The notes under the pieces: model-generated | Told to the model about the DNA's origin: nothing | The model's database searches: none | Seen by the model: the letters and a program-made list of their open reading frames with translations, nothing else | Position numbers and translations under genes: made by a program | DNA from: Selenomonas sp. F0473 | Lineage (GTDB): Bacteria > Bacillota > Negativicutes > Selenomonadales > Selenomonadaceae | Direction: 5' to 3' | Assembly: GCF_000315545.1 (NCBI RefSeq) | Contig: NZ_JH992902.1 | Location: 1,858,638 to 1,922,637, forward strand | DNA length: 64,000 nt | Shown here: positions 8,355 to 16,745 of the stretch, one piece after another | Position numbering within the stretch: position 1 is the first letter of the stretch | How the letters are laid out: every line of letters begins with the position of its first letter

Positions 8355-9148
8355 CGGCGGAGATTGACGCCGTCGTGACGACCGTGCGGCGCGGACATCG
8401 ATTCGCGGAGGCGAATCGGCGGCTTGCGGCCGAGACGGCGGCGCGGCTCGGCATTCCGAACGTGCCGCGCGGGAACGATTCGCTCGACGATCTGCGCGCG
8501 CGCTGCGGCGTGCGGAATGTTCTTGTGGCGCGCAATGGACGCCTTACCCTCGACACGCCGTCGGGGGCACTTTTTTTTCACCCCGGCATGTCGCATCTGC
8601 GCATCAAGAACCTCACGCGCGGACAGGGGGATCATCTCGTCGCAGCGCTTGCGCTCTCGGAGGGGATGCGCGTGCTTGACTGTACGCTCGGCGCCGGGGC
8701 GGACGCCATCGTCGAGAGTTATGCCGTCGGGGAGACCGGGCGCGTCACGGCGCTCGAGTCGAATCCGCTCATAGCGGCGGTGATCGGCGACGGGCTTGCG
8801 CACGCCGCGGGGGACAACTACGAGATGCACGCCGCCATGCGGCGCATCGCCGTGCATGCGGCGGATGCGCTGACCTATCTGCGGGAGCAGCCTGACGGCA
8901 GCTTTGACGTCGTGTACTTTGATCCCATGTTCCGCCGTCCCCTGCATGAGAGCGCGGGGATGAACGCCCTGCGGGCGAGCGCCGACATGCGCGCGCTCAC
9001 CCCCGAGACCGTCGCTGCCGCGTACCGCGTTGCCCGCCGGCGTGTCGTGATGAAGGAGCGGCGCGGGAGCGGCGAGTTTGAACGGCTCGGATTTAGTGAG
9101 GTTGTGGGAGGGAGGTATAGCAGAGTTGCTTACGGCGTGATGACGTGA
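8351..9148 (+). CDS. Class I SAM-dependent methyltransferase, RsmJ-like
   Basis: This 265-residue protein has a Rossmann-type SAM-binding core: the glycine motif LDCTLGAGADA (about residues 114-124), an acidic strand end near TALESNPL, and DVVYFDPMFRRP as the catalytic-loop region. The DPMF signature and overall arrangement resemble the RsmJ/DUF548 family, which includes the 16S rRNA m2G1516 methyltransferase. That family is known mainly from proteobacteria, so the substrate here is uncertain. The start is an ATG overlapping the mutL stop (ATGA), so it is probably made with MutL. Nothing in the sequence shows whether RNA or something else is methylated. Confidence 0.7.
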   Translation: MTAEIDAVVTTVRRGHRFAEANRRLAAETAARLGIPNVPRGNDSLDDLRARCGVRNVLVARNGRLTLDTPSGALFFHPGMSHLRIKNLTRGQGDHLVAALALSEGMRVLDCTLGAGADAIVESYAVGETGRVTALESNPLIAAVIGDGLAHAAGDNYEMHAAMRRIAVHAADALTYLREQPDGSFDVVYFDPMFRRPLHESAGMNALRASADMRALTPETVAAAYRVARRRVVMKERRGSGEFERLGFSEVVGGRYSRVAYGVMT

Positions 9149-9429
9149 CAGCCGATCTTGGCGCCTAGCGTCGTTATTCGTCGAATACTTCGCTCGACAT
9201 AGCTCTTAACTACGCCTTCGCTTGTATTCTCCTCATGCCTAGCTATGCATCCAAGCTTGACTGTCACTCGGGTTGCGGTATGACGTTGCGGCGTAACGCG
9301 GTATTTTCACACCTAGCATCGTCATTTTGTACGGGGATACGTTATGTCGCCCTCTTCCGAACGATGCGCGCCTTACATCGTGGGCAAATGCGCCTCACTG
9401 CAACGCGCCGAAAAACCTTCACCTAAATT
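9149..9429. other. Non-coding spacer with repeat-like, inverted-repeat sequence
   Basis: About 280 bases without a credible gene. It holds short imperfect repeats: CCTAGCGTCGTTATT and CCTAGCATCGTCATT about 140 bases apart, GCGGTAT twice, CTTCGCT twice, and inverted pairs such as GTCGA/TCGAC and CATAGCT/AGCTATG. The string ATCTTGGCGCCT near its start recurs at about 53295 in another intergenic gap. This suggests a degenerate dispersed intergenic repeat. Confidence 0.35.
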
Positions 9430-9456
9430 TAAGTTTTTCCAATATCCTGCCGATAT
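9430..9456 (+). promoter_or_regulatory. Sigma-28 (SigD/FliA) promoter
   Basis: TAAG, 15 bases, then GCCGATAT. This matches the flagellar sigma-28 pattern TAAA-N15-GCCGATAT at all but one position. It lies about 50 bases before a flagellar-operon gene. The matching sigma factor gene is in this window at 47319. Confidence 0.78.
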
Positions 9457-9505
9457 ACACGGTGGAGCATTTTATTTATTTACATAGACCGGAGGAGGTG
9501 ATGCG

Positions 9506-9883
9506 ATGAGAATTGCAGACGAGCTGACGGCGCTGGTCGGGCAGGGAAGCGGGGGGACCCGACAGGGACGAAGAGCGATAGGCGGCAGCAAAGCGTCGTT
9601 TGCACAGGTACTCGAGGGAGAGAGACAGCGCGTCCGTTTCTCGCAGCATGCGGAAGAGCGGCTGCAAAAGCGCGGCGTGATGCTCACGAACAGCGAGCTC
9701 GAGAAGCTCGCCGGTACGATTGACCGCATGCGGGAAAAGGGCGCGAGGGAAGCCCTGATCTACATGAAGGACAGTACGGCGATGGTCGTCTCCGTGACGA
9801 ACCGCACCGTGATTACGGCGCTTGACGACGTGACCGCGGCAGACAGTATTTTTACGAACATTGACAGTGCAGCCATTATCTGA
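9506..9883 (+). CDS. Flagellar-operon protein, TIGR02530 family
   Basis: This small 125-residue protein is of a family that in Firmicutes and some other flagellates sits between flgD and flgE. Its role is not well defined, but the position links it to hook assembly. The recognisable part is the C-terminal two-thirds, with RFSQHAEERLQKRGV, a conserved ALIYMKDSTAMVVSV strand pair and a final TNIDSAAII. A strong GGAGGAGGTGA ribosome binding site lies just before the ATG. A sigma-28-type promoter is immediately upstream, so it is probably a late-class motility gene. The usual neighbours fliK and flgD are absent, which makes this pair with flgE a detached piece of the flagellar locus. Confidence 0.8.
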   Translation: MRIADELTALVGQGSGGTRQGRRAIGGSKASFAQVLEGERQRVRFSQHAEERLQKRGVMLTNSELEKLAGTIDRMREKGAREALIYMKDSTAMVVSVTNRTVITALDDVTAADSIFTNIDSAAII

Positions 9884-9903
9884 GAAAGCTGGACCTACGG
9901 GAG

Positions 9904-10005
9904 GCTTTTGACCGCGCTCGACTAGTGCGGTCGGCATGGGGACACTGCGTATGATCGGTGTTTCCCGCGGCGATACGGACCTATAGGGATCCCGTCCGCC
10001 GCAAA
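9904..10005 (+). promoter_or_regulatory. Structured spacer or leader ahead of flgE
   Basis: Three hairpins can be drawn in a row: GACCGC/GCGGTC, GGG-ACAC/GTGT-CCC, and GCGG/CCGC plus CGGAC/GTCCG separated by a bulge. None has a T tract, so they look like RNA structure in a transcript running from the upstream gene into flgE rather than terminators. Confidence 0.4.
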
Positions 10006-10013
10006 GATAACGG

Positions 10014-10048
10014 CTCTTCCTTTGCACTGTCGCACAAGCAAAGGAGAG
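10014..10048 (+). promoter_or_regulatory. Hairpin sequestering the flgE ribosome binding site
   Basis: CTCTTCCTTTGC (10014-10025) is complementary to GCAAAGGAGAG (10038-10048) with one bulged base, giving eleven pairs around a 12-nt loop. The 3' arm contains the whole AAGGAGAG Shine-Dalgarno of flgE, whose ATG is seven bases further on. In this fold ribosomes could not reach the site. Confidence 0.55.
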
Positions 10049-10055
10049 ATTCATT

Positions 10056-12086
10056 ATGATGCGTTCCATGTTCTCGGGTGTTTCGGGCCTCAAGGGCCAT
10101 CAGACCCGCATGGATGTGATCGGCAACAACATCGCGAACGTCAACACGACGGGCTTTAAGGCGAGCCGCGTGACGTTTGCGGATATGATTTCGCAGAACC
10201 TTTCGGGCGCGTCCGCACCGCAGGGGACGATCGGCGGCGTGAACCCGAAGCAGGTCGGTCTCGGCATGTCGGTGGCGAGCACCGATCTCCTCTATACGAA
10301 CGGTTCCGTGCAGTCCACGGGCAAGAATACGGATATCGCGATCTCGCGCGGCGACGGCCTTTTCGTCGTCTCGCGCGGCGAGCAGAAATACTATACGCGC
10401 AACGGTGCGTTCGAGTTCGACGCGCAGGGCAACCTCACGATCCCGAGCACGGGTCTCTATGTGCAGGGCTATATGGCGAACAACGGCGTTGTGCGGCCTG
10501 CGGGCGAGAATACGACAAAGATTAACGTCCCCGCGGGCAAGTCGATGGAGGCGACGACGACAACGACGGCGTCCTTTACGAAGAATCTCAATGCGAGCAC
10601 GCCGGGCTACGAAGTGGCGAATACGCTCGTGCGCTATGCGGACGGCACGACGGGCACGGTCAGTTCCTATACGCCGACGGAGTCCGGCAGCTATATTCTG
10701 ACGACCAGCACGGGGAAGAAAATCAGAATCGCAAATACGGCGCCGGCACAGGCAATCGGTTCCGCGCCCACCGGTACGCTCTATACGTCCAACATCTCCA
10801 ATATCACGGCGAAAACCGGCGGTACGGTGGATTTGCAGCTCGACGTAGATACTTCCAATCCGTCGAGCCCACTCTCTATCGGCGGTGCGGCTACGGCGAA
10901 CCGTACGGGGCTGACGACGGGCACCTATGCCTTCGGCGACACCTACAATATCAGCGGCTCGATCACGGCGGCCACGACGATTGCGGGGACGCCGCCGACA
11001 GTGAAGCTGACACTTGACACGGACAATAACATCAATCCGGGATCTACCGTCGACGTGGTCGTCCCCAACCCGACGAGTTTCACTTATAAAGTGGGAGATA
11101 AGTATACGGGCCAGCTCAAAATCAAAAAGGTTACGGGTCATAGTGGCGCCACGGTGACGACGGCAGACGGCAATAAAGCCGAACTCACCGGAACGCTTGC
11201 CGTGACGAGCGCGACGCAGTCATACTCGCATACGGGCAGCGCAACGGACGGCACGATCACGGCGATTACGCGCGAATCCTCCTATGAGTTTGGCGGAAAA
11301 ACCGTATCCAGTATTTCGCTGAATACGAAGAGCGGCACCACTGTCGACGGTCTTGTCGGCCATAACTATGCTGCGGGAGATACGTTCTATCCTTCCGTCA
11401 CGGCGATGATCGAGGTGTATGACTCGCTCGGCGCGAAGCACTCCGTGCCCGTGGTATTTACCAAATCGGCAAACAACAAGTGGACGATGTCGCTCGGCAG
11501 CGGCGGAGACACCTACAATATTACCGAGGCGGACGGGACCACGACGACCGTCGCGCTCACAAAGACCGATCTGACATTCGATACGTCGGGCGCTTATGTG
11601 AGCGGATCGGCATCGCTCAATATGACCTATACGAACGGCGCCGCGCCGCAGCAGCTGACGCTGAATCTGTCTCCCATCACGCAGTACTCGGGTACGAGCA
11701 CGGTCTCGGGGACGGCGGACGGCAACGCGGCGGGCACGCTCTCGAAGGTCGAGATCGACAGCGCGGGCGTCATCACGGGCGTCTATACCAACGGCGTGCG
11801 TCGGACCGAGGCGCAGATCGCCATGGCGCAGTTCAACAACCCCTCGGGTCTGACGAAGATGGGCGGCAATCTCTATCAGGAGTCGAACAACTCCGGCACG
11901 CGCACGGTGAGCGGCGCGGCGGATATCGGATCGGAGCTGACGACTTCGGCACTCGAGATGTCAAACGTCGATATCGCGGATCAGTTCTCCGACATGATCA
12001 TCACGCAGCGCGGATTCCAGTCGAACTCGAAGATCATCACGGTCTCCGACGAGATGCTGGAGACGCTCATCAACATGAAGCGGTAA
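10056..12086 (+). CDS. flgE: Flagellar hook protein FlgE
   Basis: This 676-residue protein polymerises into the flexible hook outside the cell. The N-terminal rod-family motif is clear (MDVIGNNIANVNTTGFKASR, residues about 19-38), as is the C-terminal D0 helix (MSNVDIADQFSDMIITQRGF ending MLETLINMKR). Between them lies a long Thr/Ser/Gly-rich variable region, about residues 165-560, which explains the large size compared with ~400 residues in enterics. The first of two adjacent ATGs is used, seven bases after AAGGAGAG. That site is buried in a hairpin. A T-tailed terminator follows, so flgE ends its operon. Hook genes usually sit inside the basal-body operon, but here flgE lies near mutSL. 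Confidence 0.95.
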   Translation: MMRSMFSGVSGLKGHQTRMDVIGNNIANVNTTGFKASRVTFADMISQNLSGASAPQGTIGGVNPKQVGLGMSVASTDLLYTNGSVQSTGKNTDIAISRGDGLFVVSRGEQKYYTRNGAFEFDAQGNLTIPSTGLYVQGYMANNGVVRPAGENTTKINVPAGKSMEATTTTTASFTKNLNASTPGYEVANTLVRYADGTTGTVSSYTPTESGSYILTTSTGKKIRIANTAPAQAIGSAPTGTLYTSNISNITAKTGGTVDLQLDVDTSNPSSPLSIGGAATANRTGLTTGTYAFGDTYNISGSITAATTIAGTPPTVKLTLDTDNNINPGSTVDVVVPNPTSFTYKVGDKYTGQLKIKKVTGHSGATVTTADGNKAELTGTLAVTSATQSYSHTGSATDGTITAITRESSYEFGGKTVSSISLNTKSGTTVDGLVGHNYAAGDTFYPSVTAMIEVYDSLGAKHSVPVVFTKSANNKWTMSLGSGGDTYNITEADGTTTTVALTKTDLTFDTSGAYVSGSASLNMTYTNGAAPQQLTLNLSPITQYSGTSTVSGTADGNAAGTLSKVEIDSAGVITGVYTNGVRRTEAQIAMAQFNNPSGLTKMGGNLYQESNNSGTRTVSGAADIGSELTTSALEMSNVDIADQFSDMIITQRGFQSNSKIITVSDEMLETLINMKR

Positions 12087-12107
12087 GAATTTCATAGGAT
12101 TTACGGG

Positions 12108-12142
12108 CGAGCCTGCTGCAATATGCGGCGGGCTCGTTTTTT
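12108..12142 (+). terminator. Terminator after flgE
   Basis: CGAGCCTGCTGC pairs with GCGGCGGGCTCG (12 pairs, two of them T-G) around a 5-nt loop and is followed by six T. Confidence 0.9.
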
Positions 12143-12178
12143 GTTTGTAAGTATAGATTTTATTTATATATACGATAC

Positions 12179-12207
12179 TTTACCTATAAAATGATCTGAT
12201 GTATAAT
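12179..12207 (+). promoter_or_regulatory. Sigma-A promoter for dcuB
   Basis: TTTACC, a 17-bp spacer and TATAAT lie in AT-rich DNA about 95 bases before the dcuB start. The -10 box is perfect and the -35 matches four of six positions. Confidence 0.72.
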
Positions 12208-12300
12208 GAGGACATTGTGAGGACTGCATATAAGATGAAGAACTTGTGTGGGAAGCGTTGCGGGCGCGATGCTTTCTAAAAGAATGGAGGAATTATATTC

Positions 12301-13644
12301 ATGGAAATGCTGTTAGGCTTCATCGTCCTCCTCGTCTGTCTGATCGTCGGCGTACGGCACGGCGGACTTGGTCTCGCGGTGATCAGCGGCTTCGGCCTCG
12401 TGATCTACACGTTCGGGTTCGGCTATCAGCCGGGCAAACCGCCCGTTGACGTCATGCTGATCATCCTCGCGGTCGTCACCTGCGCGGGATTCCTGCAAAC
12501 CTCGGGCGGCCTTACGGTCATGCTGAAATATGCGGAGAGATTTCTGCGGAACAATCCGAAGCATATCACCATCCTCGCGCCGCTCACGACGTGGTTCCTG
12601 ACGGTGCTTTGCGGGACGGGACACGTCGTCTATACGATGTTCCCGATCATCTACGATATCGCGATCAAGCAGAACATCCGTCCGGAACGTCCGATGGCGG
12701 TTGCGTCGGTCGCTTCGCAGATGGCGATCTGCGCGTCCCCCGTCTCCGTGGCCGTCGTTTCGCTCGTCGCATTTCTCTCGGTATCGGGGCATGAGTTCAC
12801 GGTGTTCCAGGTGCTCTCGGTGTCGATTCCGGCGACGTTCTGCGGCGTGCTTTGTGCGGCGCTTTGGAGTTACCGCCGCGGCAAGGATCTGGATCAGGAC
12901 GAACGGTTCCAAGAGTTCATCCGCGACCCGGAGAACAAGCAGTATGTCTACGGCGACTCCGAGACGCTGCTCGATAAGGAGCTCCCGAGGGAATATTACC
13001 GCGCGATGTTTATTTTCTTCGCGGGCATCATCGCTATTGCACTGCTCGGCAATTTCCCCGAACTCCTGCCGAAATTCGCCGCAAAGGAGGGCGCGGCGCC
13101 GAAGCCGATCTCGATGGTCGTGGTCATTCAGATGATCATGTTGCTTGTCGGCGGTTTGATTCTCGTCAGCTGCAAACTCAAGGCGAAGGATGTCGGCAAC
13201 TCGCAGGTATTCCGCTCGGGCATCGTTGCGCTTGTCTCCGTCTACGGCGTCGCATGGATGGCCGACACCTATTTTATGAATCATATTACTTTCCTGAAGG
13301 GCTTCCTCGGTTCCGCGGTGCAGACGTATCCCTGGGCCTATGCGGTGCTGGTATTCCTGACGTCGAAACTTGTCAACTCGCAGGGGGCGGCGATCGCGAT
13401 TGTTGTGCCGATGGCGATTAACGTGGGCATGGATCCCGTGCTCATCCTGTCGTTCGTATCGGCGTGCTACGGCTACTTCTTCCTGCCGACCTATCCGTCC
13501 GATCTCGCGTGTATCGGGTTTGACCGCTCGGGTACGACGCGCATCGGCAAATACATCCTGAACCATTCGTTCATGATCCCCGGCCTGATCGGCGTTATTT
13601 CGGGCTGCTGCGTCGGGTATGTCGTCGCGCATCTGCTCTTCTGA
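12301..13644 (+). CDS. dcuB: Anaerobic C4-dicarboxylate transporter, Dcu family
   Basis: This 447-residue inner-membrane carrier has about ten to twelve hydrophobic segments. Dcu carriers exchange fumarate, malate or aspartate for succinate, supporting fumarate respiration or succinate metabolism in anaerobes. Family features include the N-terminal FIVLLVCLIVGVRHGG segment, GFLQTSGGL, and the conserved CGTGHVVYTMFPIIYDIAI region (about residues 105-123). The C-terminal half shows YFFLPTYPSDLACIGFDRSG, typical of DcuA/DcuB. It has its own promoter and ends at a terminator shared with a convergent LysR gene. DcuA and DcuB cannot be separated firmly by eye. The loop length and the C-terminus slightly favour DcuB. 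Confidence 0.9.
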   Translation: MEMLLGFIVLLVCLIVGVRHGGLGLAVISGFGLVIYTFGFGYQPGKPPVDVMLIILAVVTCAGFLQTSGGLTVMLKYAERFLRNNPKHITILAPLTTWFLTVLCGTGHVVYTMFPIIYDIAIKQNIRPERPMAVASVASQMAICASPVSVAVVSLVAFLSVSGHEFTVFQVLSVSIPATFCGVLCAALWSYRRGKDLDQDERFQEFIRDPENKQYVYGDSETLLDKELPREYYRAMFIFFAGIIAIALLGNFPELLPKFAAKEGAAPKPISMVVVIQMIMLLVGGLILVSCKLKAKDVGNSQVFRSGIVALVSVYGVAWMADTYFMNHITFLKGFLGSAVQTYPWAYAVLVFLTSKLVNSQGAAIAIVVPMAINVGMDPVLILSFVSACYGYFFLPTYPSDLACIGFDRSGTTRIGKYILNHSFMIPGLIGVISGCCVGYVVAHLLF

Positions 13645-13725
13645 GCATAAGGCAAGGCGCGCGCGGCTTCCGGTAAGGAACGGCAGCGCCGCGCTCCTGC
13701 GAGATACATCATATAAATGTGCGCA

Positions 13726-13759
13726 AAAAATCCCATGCACCGTTGTGCATGGGATTTTT
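13726..13759. terminator. Bidirectional terminator between dcuB and lysR
   Basis: AATCCCATGCAC and GTGCATGGGATT form a 12-bp perfect stem with loop CGTT, with an A tract before and a T tract after. It can stop both convergent transcripts. Confidence 0.9.
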
Positions 13760-13789
13760 ATATTTATGGGTATTGTTTTTCGCCGCGGT

Positions 13790-14686
13790 TCAGAGTATGC
13801 TGTGATCGTCGCTGCGGCTGAGGGTATCCTTGCTAAAGTCGATGAAGGACTGCGCCGCGCGCGAGATGTAGCGGTCGCGCTTCCACGCGAGCCCCACGTC
13901 GACATAGGTGGGCGTCGCGAGCGGAACGGCGCGGATGCCGGGCACCTCGCGGACGACCATATCGAGCAGGAAAGCGATGCCGACGCCGCTCGCCACGAGT
14001 CCCATGATGGTGACCACCTGGTTGGACTCGAGGACGATGTTTGGGGTGATGTCCGCCGTTTTCATTTTTTGCAGCATCGTCTGACGGAGGAAGGATCCCT
14101 CTTTGAGCATGATGAGGCTGCTGCCCTCGATGTCCTGCATCGTGATCGCCTTGCGGGCGGCCAACGGACTGTCCTCCGGGACACAGCAGACGACCTGGCT
14201 GCGTGCCATCGGCAGCAGCTGAAGACTGGGCGACGCCTCCGGGATGATGATGATGCCGAAGTCCAGTTCGTCGCGTTCAAGCTGCTCCCGGATCGCGACG
14301 GAGCCCTCTTCATGAAGATAGACCTCGAGGTGCGAGTAACGCCGTTGGAAGCTCGAGAAAATCTTCGGGAAGAGATACGCGCCCATCATGGGCGGGATGC
14401 CGATCTTGATCGTGCCTTTCTGGAGCTGCTTGTAATCGTTCACTTCGAGCACAGCATCCTGTATGCTGCGCAGCGCGACCTCGACGCGGCCGAGAAAGAC
14501 GGCGCCCTCGGGTGTGAGCGCGAGCTGTTTCTGGCTGCGGTCGAAGAGTTGGATACCAAGCTCATTTTCCAGTTTTTTGATGGCAACGGTGATGTTCGGC
14601 TGGGAGACGCGAAGGCGTTCGGCGGCGCGCGTGATATTCTTCAAGCGGCTCGCCATTTGGAAATATTCCAATTGCCGTAGTTCCAT
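13790..14686 (-). CDS. LysR-family transcriptional regulator
   Basis: This 298-residue protein has the standard LysR layout. The winged helix-turn-helix is at about residues 1-60, with AAERLRVSQPNITVAIKKLE as the recognition helix region. A linker helix and a periplasmic-binding-type effector domain follow (about residues 90-290, starting KGTIKIGIPP). Length is normal. The gene is convergent with dcuB and divergent from motAB. LysR proteins often control an adjacent gene, but no divergent metabolic target is present, so its regulon cannot be told. The effector domain resembles the CidR/CynR-like branch seen in Firmicutes. It starts at ATG with AGGAGG about six bases upstream. Confidence 0.9.
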   Translation of the reverse strand: MELRQLEYFQMASRLKNITRAAERLRVSQPNITVAIKKLENELGIQLFDRSQKQLALTPEGAVFLGRVEVALRSIQDAVLEVNDYKQLQKGTIKIGIPPMMGAYLFPKIFSSFQRRYSHLEVYLHEEGSVAIREQLERDELDFGIIIIPEASPSLQLLPMARSQVVCCVPEDSPLAARKAITMQDIEGSSLIMLKEGSFLRQTMLQKMKTADITPNIVLESNQVVTIMGLVASGVGIAFLLDMVVREVPGIRAVPLATPTYVDVGLAWKRDRYISRAAQSFIDFSKDTLSRSDDHSIL

Positions 14687-14725
14687 GAAACCATCCTCCT
14701 AATAATTTTTTTTTATATGGGTTCT

Positions 14726-14734
14726 ATTATATCA
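14726..14734 (-). promoter_or_regulatory. Extended -10 promoter for the LysR gene
   Basis: On the minus strand TGATATAAT gives a perfect -10 with an upstream TG extension, about 40 bases before the gene start, in very AT-rich DNA. No good -35 box is visible, as is usual for extended -10 promoters. Confidence 0.5.
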
Positions 14735-14944
14735 TATTTTTGACGAATATATGATTGGATAATGTAAATTTATTGAAAAAATTTCTAGGATTTTTGAGAG
14801 TTTTTTTAAAAAGCAGGTAGGATTTTTCGGGGAATTATGGAATAATATAGGAAGATGTGGACGTGCGTCCGATACCTACGCTGTATGGGGCAGTCATGAG
14901 ACGCGCGTTCGACGACCGCGAGAAATGGATTGGGGGCTTTTGCG

Positions 14945-15721
14945 TTGGAAAAATCAACGGTCATCGGGATTTGCATGGGACTTATCTCGGTCTTTGTTGG
15001 TATGATCCTAAAAGGCGCGCCGCTGACGGCAATGAACAACCCGGCGGCGTTCCTCATCATCATCGGAGGTACGTTCTCGTGCCTCTTTATCGGCTTCCGT
15101 ATGGAGCAGCTGGGGAATTTTCTTAATCTCATCAAGAAGACCTGTAAGGTTCCGCAGCTCCAGGAAAAGGGACAGCTGGTACAGCAATTCATCGAACTGT
15201 CGCAGATTGCGCGGCGCGAGGGGATCCTCGCGCTCGAGAGCAAGGCGCAGGAGATAGAGGATCCGTTCTTCCGCACGGGCCTCGGCATGGTCATCGACGG
15301 CATGGACCCGGACTTTGTCGGCGACGTGCTCGATGCCGAGCTCGCCATCATGCAGGAACGTCACGCCGAGGGGCGTTCGATGTTCACGCAGGCCGGCACC
15401 TATGCCCCGACGCTGGGCGTTTTGGGCGCCGTCGTCGGTCTGATCGCGGCGCTCGGCAACCTGAACGATATCGATAAGCTCGGTCACTCCATTGCGGCGG
15501 CATTCGTCGCGACGATTCTCGGTATCTTCACGGGCTACGTTCTGTGGATGCCGTTCGCGAACAAACTCAAGATCATGTCCGAACAGGAAGTCAGTCAGAA
15601 ACGCATGATCATTGAGGGGATTCTCTCGCTCCAAGCGGGCGACTCGCCCACGGCGATTGAGGCGAAACTCATGGTCTTTATCCCCCAGACGGAGCGTGAG
15701 GCGCTGAAGGGAGAGGGCTGA
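14945..15721 (+). CDS. motA: Flagellar stator protein MotA
   Basis: This 258-residue proton-channel stator subunit forms the MotA5MotB2 ring around the rotor with MotB. It begins MEKSTVIGICMGL, close to the Bacillus MotA N-terminus. There are four membrane segments (about residues 3-20, 30-50, 145-170 and 178-200) and a large cytoplasmic loop carrying REGILALESKAQEIEDPFFRTG. A GxxAPTLGVLGAVVGLI-type segment and the terminal MIIEGILSLQAG region are typical. The start chosen is a TTG eight bases after GGGGG. An in-frame TTG 15 bases earlier is possible but lacks a site. motB follows after one base, so the two are co-translated. The pair stands alone rather than in a fla operon. Confidence 0.93.
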   Translation: MEKSTVIGICMGLISVFVGMILKGAPLTAMNNPAAFLIIIGGTFSCLFIGFRMEQLGNFLNLIKKTCKVPQLQEKGQLVQQFIELSQIARREGILALESKAQEIEDPFFRTGLGMVIDGMDPDFVGDVLDAELAIMQERHAEGRSMFTQAGTYAPTLGVLGAVVGLIAALGNLNDIDKLGHSIAAAFVATILGIFTGYVLWMPFANKLKIMSEQEVSQKRMIIEGILSLQAGDSPTAIEAKLMVFIPQTEREALKGEG

Positions 15722-15722
15722 T

Positions 15723-16658
15723 ATGGCACGGAAAAAGCATCCGAAACCCCATGAGGAGGAAGTGGGTGAGGCTTGGCTGCTGCCTTATTCCGATCTGATG
15801 ACGCTGCTGCTCGCGCTCTTTATCGCGCTGTTCGCCATGTCCCAAACCGACGCGTCGAAGATGCAGGCGCTTGCGGAGGCCTTTACGGCGGCGTTCAATA
15901 TGGGCGGGCCGTCGTTCTTCTCGGGCATGGGGCCTTCGACGTCGCAGAACGCGCCGCTGGTGAGCGGCTCCGATAACGGCAACGGCGCCTATCTGAAGGA
16001 AAATGAAAACCTCTCGGAGGTACAGGAAAAGCTCGATCAGTATATCAAGGAACATGACCTCCAGGATCAAGTGAGTACGGAACTGTCCGAAGACGGACTG
16101 ATGATCCGGCTCAAGGAGAGGGCTCTGTTCGAGTCGGGCTCGGCCGAACTGCAGGGACAGGCGGAGCAGATCGTTCCCGTGATCGCGGCGCTGCTCACGT
16201 CGTTGCCGGAGCGTGTGACGATCTCCGGACATACGGATAATGTGCCGATTTCTACGGCGCAGTTCCCGTCCAACTGGGAACTGAGTTCGGCGCGCGCCGT
16301 CAGCCTCATGCGCGGCCTGATGAGCGCGCAGCCGTCGCTCAATCCGGCGCGGTTCAGCGCGCTCGGCTACAGCGAATACCGTCCGATTGCAAGCAACGAT
16401 ACGGACGAGGGGCGCGCGCAGAACCGCCGCGTCGAGGTGCTCATCGCGCGGAGCATGCGGTTCAGTCAGGAGGATTCGGCGGCCTCCTCCGACGGGCAGG
16501 TCAAGACGAGCGCGAACGCGCCTTCGACATCGCTGCCGAAACAGGCGGCGACCACCCAGACGTCGGGGAACACGGGCGGCGGCGTCGCGCCGATGGGCGC
16601 GGAACAGCGGCCGATGCCGGCGACGCCGGGCGTTGTGCCGGCGCCGCTGCAGCATTGA
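15723..16658 (+). CDS. motB: Flagellar stator protein MotB
   Basis: This 311-residue stator subunit anchors the motor to peptidoglycan. A basic cytoplasmic N-terminus precedes one membrane helix. The helix holds the essential proton-carrying Asp24 in PYSDLMTLLLALFIALFAMSQ, at the same position as in Bacillus MotB. The periplasmic OmpA-like peptidoglycan-binding domain covers about residues 130-245, with TISGHTDNVPI, NWELSSARA and NRRVEVLI. After it comes a low-complexity tail of about 60 residues rich in Ser, Thr, Ala and Pro, longer than in Bacillus. It starts one base after motA, with GGGAGAG inside the motA end as ribosome binding site. Confidence 0.94.
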   Translation: MARKKHPKPHEEEVGEAWLLPYSDLMTLLLALFIALFAMSQTDASKMQALAEAFTAAFNMGGPSFFSGMGPSTSQNAPLVSGSDNGNGAYLKENENLSEVQEKLDQYIKEHDLQDQVSTELSEDGLMIRLKERALFESGSAELQGQAEQIVPVIAALLTSLPERVTISGHTDNVPISTAQFPSNWELSSARAVSLMRGLMSAQPSLNPARFSALGYSEYRPIASNDTDEGRAQNRRVEVLIARSMRFSQEDSAASSDGQVKTSANAPSTSLPKQAATTQTSGNTGGGVAPMGAEQRPMPATPGVVPAPLQH

Positions 16659-16687
16659 GCGCATGGGAAATACAAGAGAGATTGAAA

Positions 16688-16717
16688 GGGGCTGTTGCGG
16701 GCGCAATGGCTCCTTTT
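16688..16717 (+). terminator. Possible weak terminator after motB
   Basis: GGGGC-TG-TTGC pairs with GCAA-TG-GCTCC around a short loop and is followed by four T. The T tract is short, so this may only partly stop transcription before acpS. Confidence 0.35.
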
Positions 16718-16745
16718 CGTATCATTTTGAGGCGGAGGAGCACGC

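Noticed and set aside
12313-13905. 530-codon minus-strand frame opposite dcuB
   Set aside because: Opposite a clear transporter gene and crossing a strong terminator; the sequence is low-complexity His/Arg/Asp and not a credible protein.
14820-14880. Sigma-28 promoter before motA
   Set aside because: GTCCGATA near 14869 resembles the -10 box but the base at the second position differs and the -35 position (TAGG) is poor; too weak to annotate.
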